DNA of 14,400 nucleotides from OLB11 sp044234005 (lineage in GTDB: Bacteria > Bacteroidota > Bacteroidia > Chitinophagales > Chitinophagaceae). A program made the position numbers and the translations under genes. Shown one piece after another: positions 13,948-14,400 of this stretch; within the stretch, counting starts at the first letter, position 1, and each line of letters starts with the position of its first letter. Under the pieces are notes generated by a model. That model saw only the letters and a list, made by a program, of their open reading frames with translations. It was not told where the DNA came from and ran no database searches. The stretch is from NCBI GenBank assembly GCA_044234005.1, contig JBIIJE010000064.1, positions 1 through 14,400 of the forward strand, given 5' to 3'.

Positions 13948-14400
13948 AAAGAGGTGCAACTAGAAGCATCTTGGCGTATTTAATATTTCATTGGTGAGAA
14001 AATTGCAAGTATAAAAGGTATAGAGATTCTTGTCTTAGATATCTTCTGTATCGTGAAATGGGCGATTGATGGAAATCTACTTTCAGATGCTGCCAAAATT
14101 ATGCTTGGAATAGTATGATGCGGCATACTCCTAAGCAGTATCGCTCACAAACTTTCAAAAAAATATCGTGCTTTTAGTTCAATACTTGCTGGGGGAGGAG
14201 TTGCGGTCTTCTATTTTTCTATATATCAAGCATTTCAATCATATCTTTTACTGTCACAAACAATAGCATTTGCTTGTATGATTCTCATAATGGCATTTTC
14301 TGTAATCATATCCCTGTATTATGATAAAAAAGAATTAGCTATACTAGTCATCTTAGGCGGGTTTCTCACTCCGTTTTTAGTAATACCGATTAGACAAATA

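Larger units (their letters stand above)
13395..14400 (+). pseudogene. Decayed DUF2339 multi-spanning membrane protein gene (runs off the right edge)
   Basis: The pieces together match a DUF2339 membrane protein, a family of long proteins with an N-terminal helix, a charged linker and many membrane spans. From TTG 13395 comes the first helix (GIAGLIIICIILVLVIPFIL) and a coiled stretch, stopped by TAA at 13539. The charged linker resumes in another frame (about 13585-13851, stop TAA 13852), shifts again (about 13833-13940, stop TGA 13941), then returns to the earlier frame from 13930. The membrane part follows: YFIGEKIASIKGIEILVLDI, KWAIDGNLLSDAAKIMLGI, then HKLSKKYRAFSSILAGGGVA and YYDKKELAILVILGGFLTPF. 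It is interrupted by TAA 13981 and TGA 14116. With at least three frame changes and several stops it cannot make the normal protein. The linker carries three parS-type sites. The neighbours are intact, so general sequence error is unlikely. Family function is unknown. Confidence 0.85.

Noticed and set aside
13581..13969. Two overlapping minus-strand open frames rich in FHVKH/VSWETF-like peptides
   Set aside because: They are antisense to the DUF2339 remnant and their repeated peptide is only the parS palindrome read backwards. There is no plausible start or family.
13395..14400. Sequencing errors as the cause of the broken DUF2339 gene
   Set aside because: mnmG and the other long genes are fully open, while the breaks concentrate here and include several separate stops and frame changes. 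I prefer true decay, though resequencing would settle it.

Overview
The window looks like chromosomal DNA of a member of the Bacteroidota, probably near Sphingobacteriia/Chitinophagia. The reasons are AT-rich sequence, weak or absent Shine-Dalgarno sites, lipoproteins with an SCKK-type lipobox, and secreted proteins ending in type IX secretion (T9SS) C-terminal sorting domains. This placement is inferred from gene content; no rRNA is present.

Layout, left to right. (1) 1-355, minus: the 5' end of mutS. (2) 356-789: a non-coding gap with an imperfect inverted repeat. (3) 790-1230, plus: a small lipoprotein. (4) 4615-1301, minus: a cluster made of a 3' remnant of an S74/tail-fibre-like protein, a lipoprotein, and a large T9SS-secreted protein, with almost no spacing between them. 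(5) 5994-4639, minus: an AAA+/DUF4143 ATPase of an often horizontally spread family. Four 18-bp direct repeats lie immediately upstream at about 33-bp period. (6) 9847-6113, minus: a tight four-gene cluster of a T9SS-secreted protein, a trypsin-like protease fused to a zinc ribbon and an extra C-terminal domain, a lipoprotein, and a DUF1801 protein. (7) 9848-10488: a repeat-rich gap holding a broken T9SS sorting-domain fragment that begins exactly at a perfect 18-bp palindromic element. (8) 10489-13295, plus: a UbiA-family prenyltransferase and mnmG (gidA). (9) 13395-14400, plus: a decayed DUF2339 membrane-protein gene running off the window.

The strongest signal is a cluster of parS centromere sites. 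There are three perfect 16-bp copies of TGTTTCACGTGAAACA and one copy with two mismatches. One lies inside mnmG and three lie inside the wrecked DUF2339 gene. All four read as VS(R/H)ET in the protein frame of their host gene. The host reading frame has collapsed while the sites stayed intact or nearly so, which suggests the sites rather than the protein are under selection. ParB-parS clusters near gidA usually mark the origin-proximal part of a chromosome.

I see no tRNA, rRNA, CRISPR array or complete insertion sequence. I do not recognise a complete new defence or mobile system. The ATPase with its repeat array and the protease fusion cluster are the nearest candidates.
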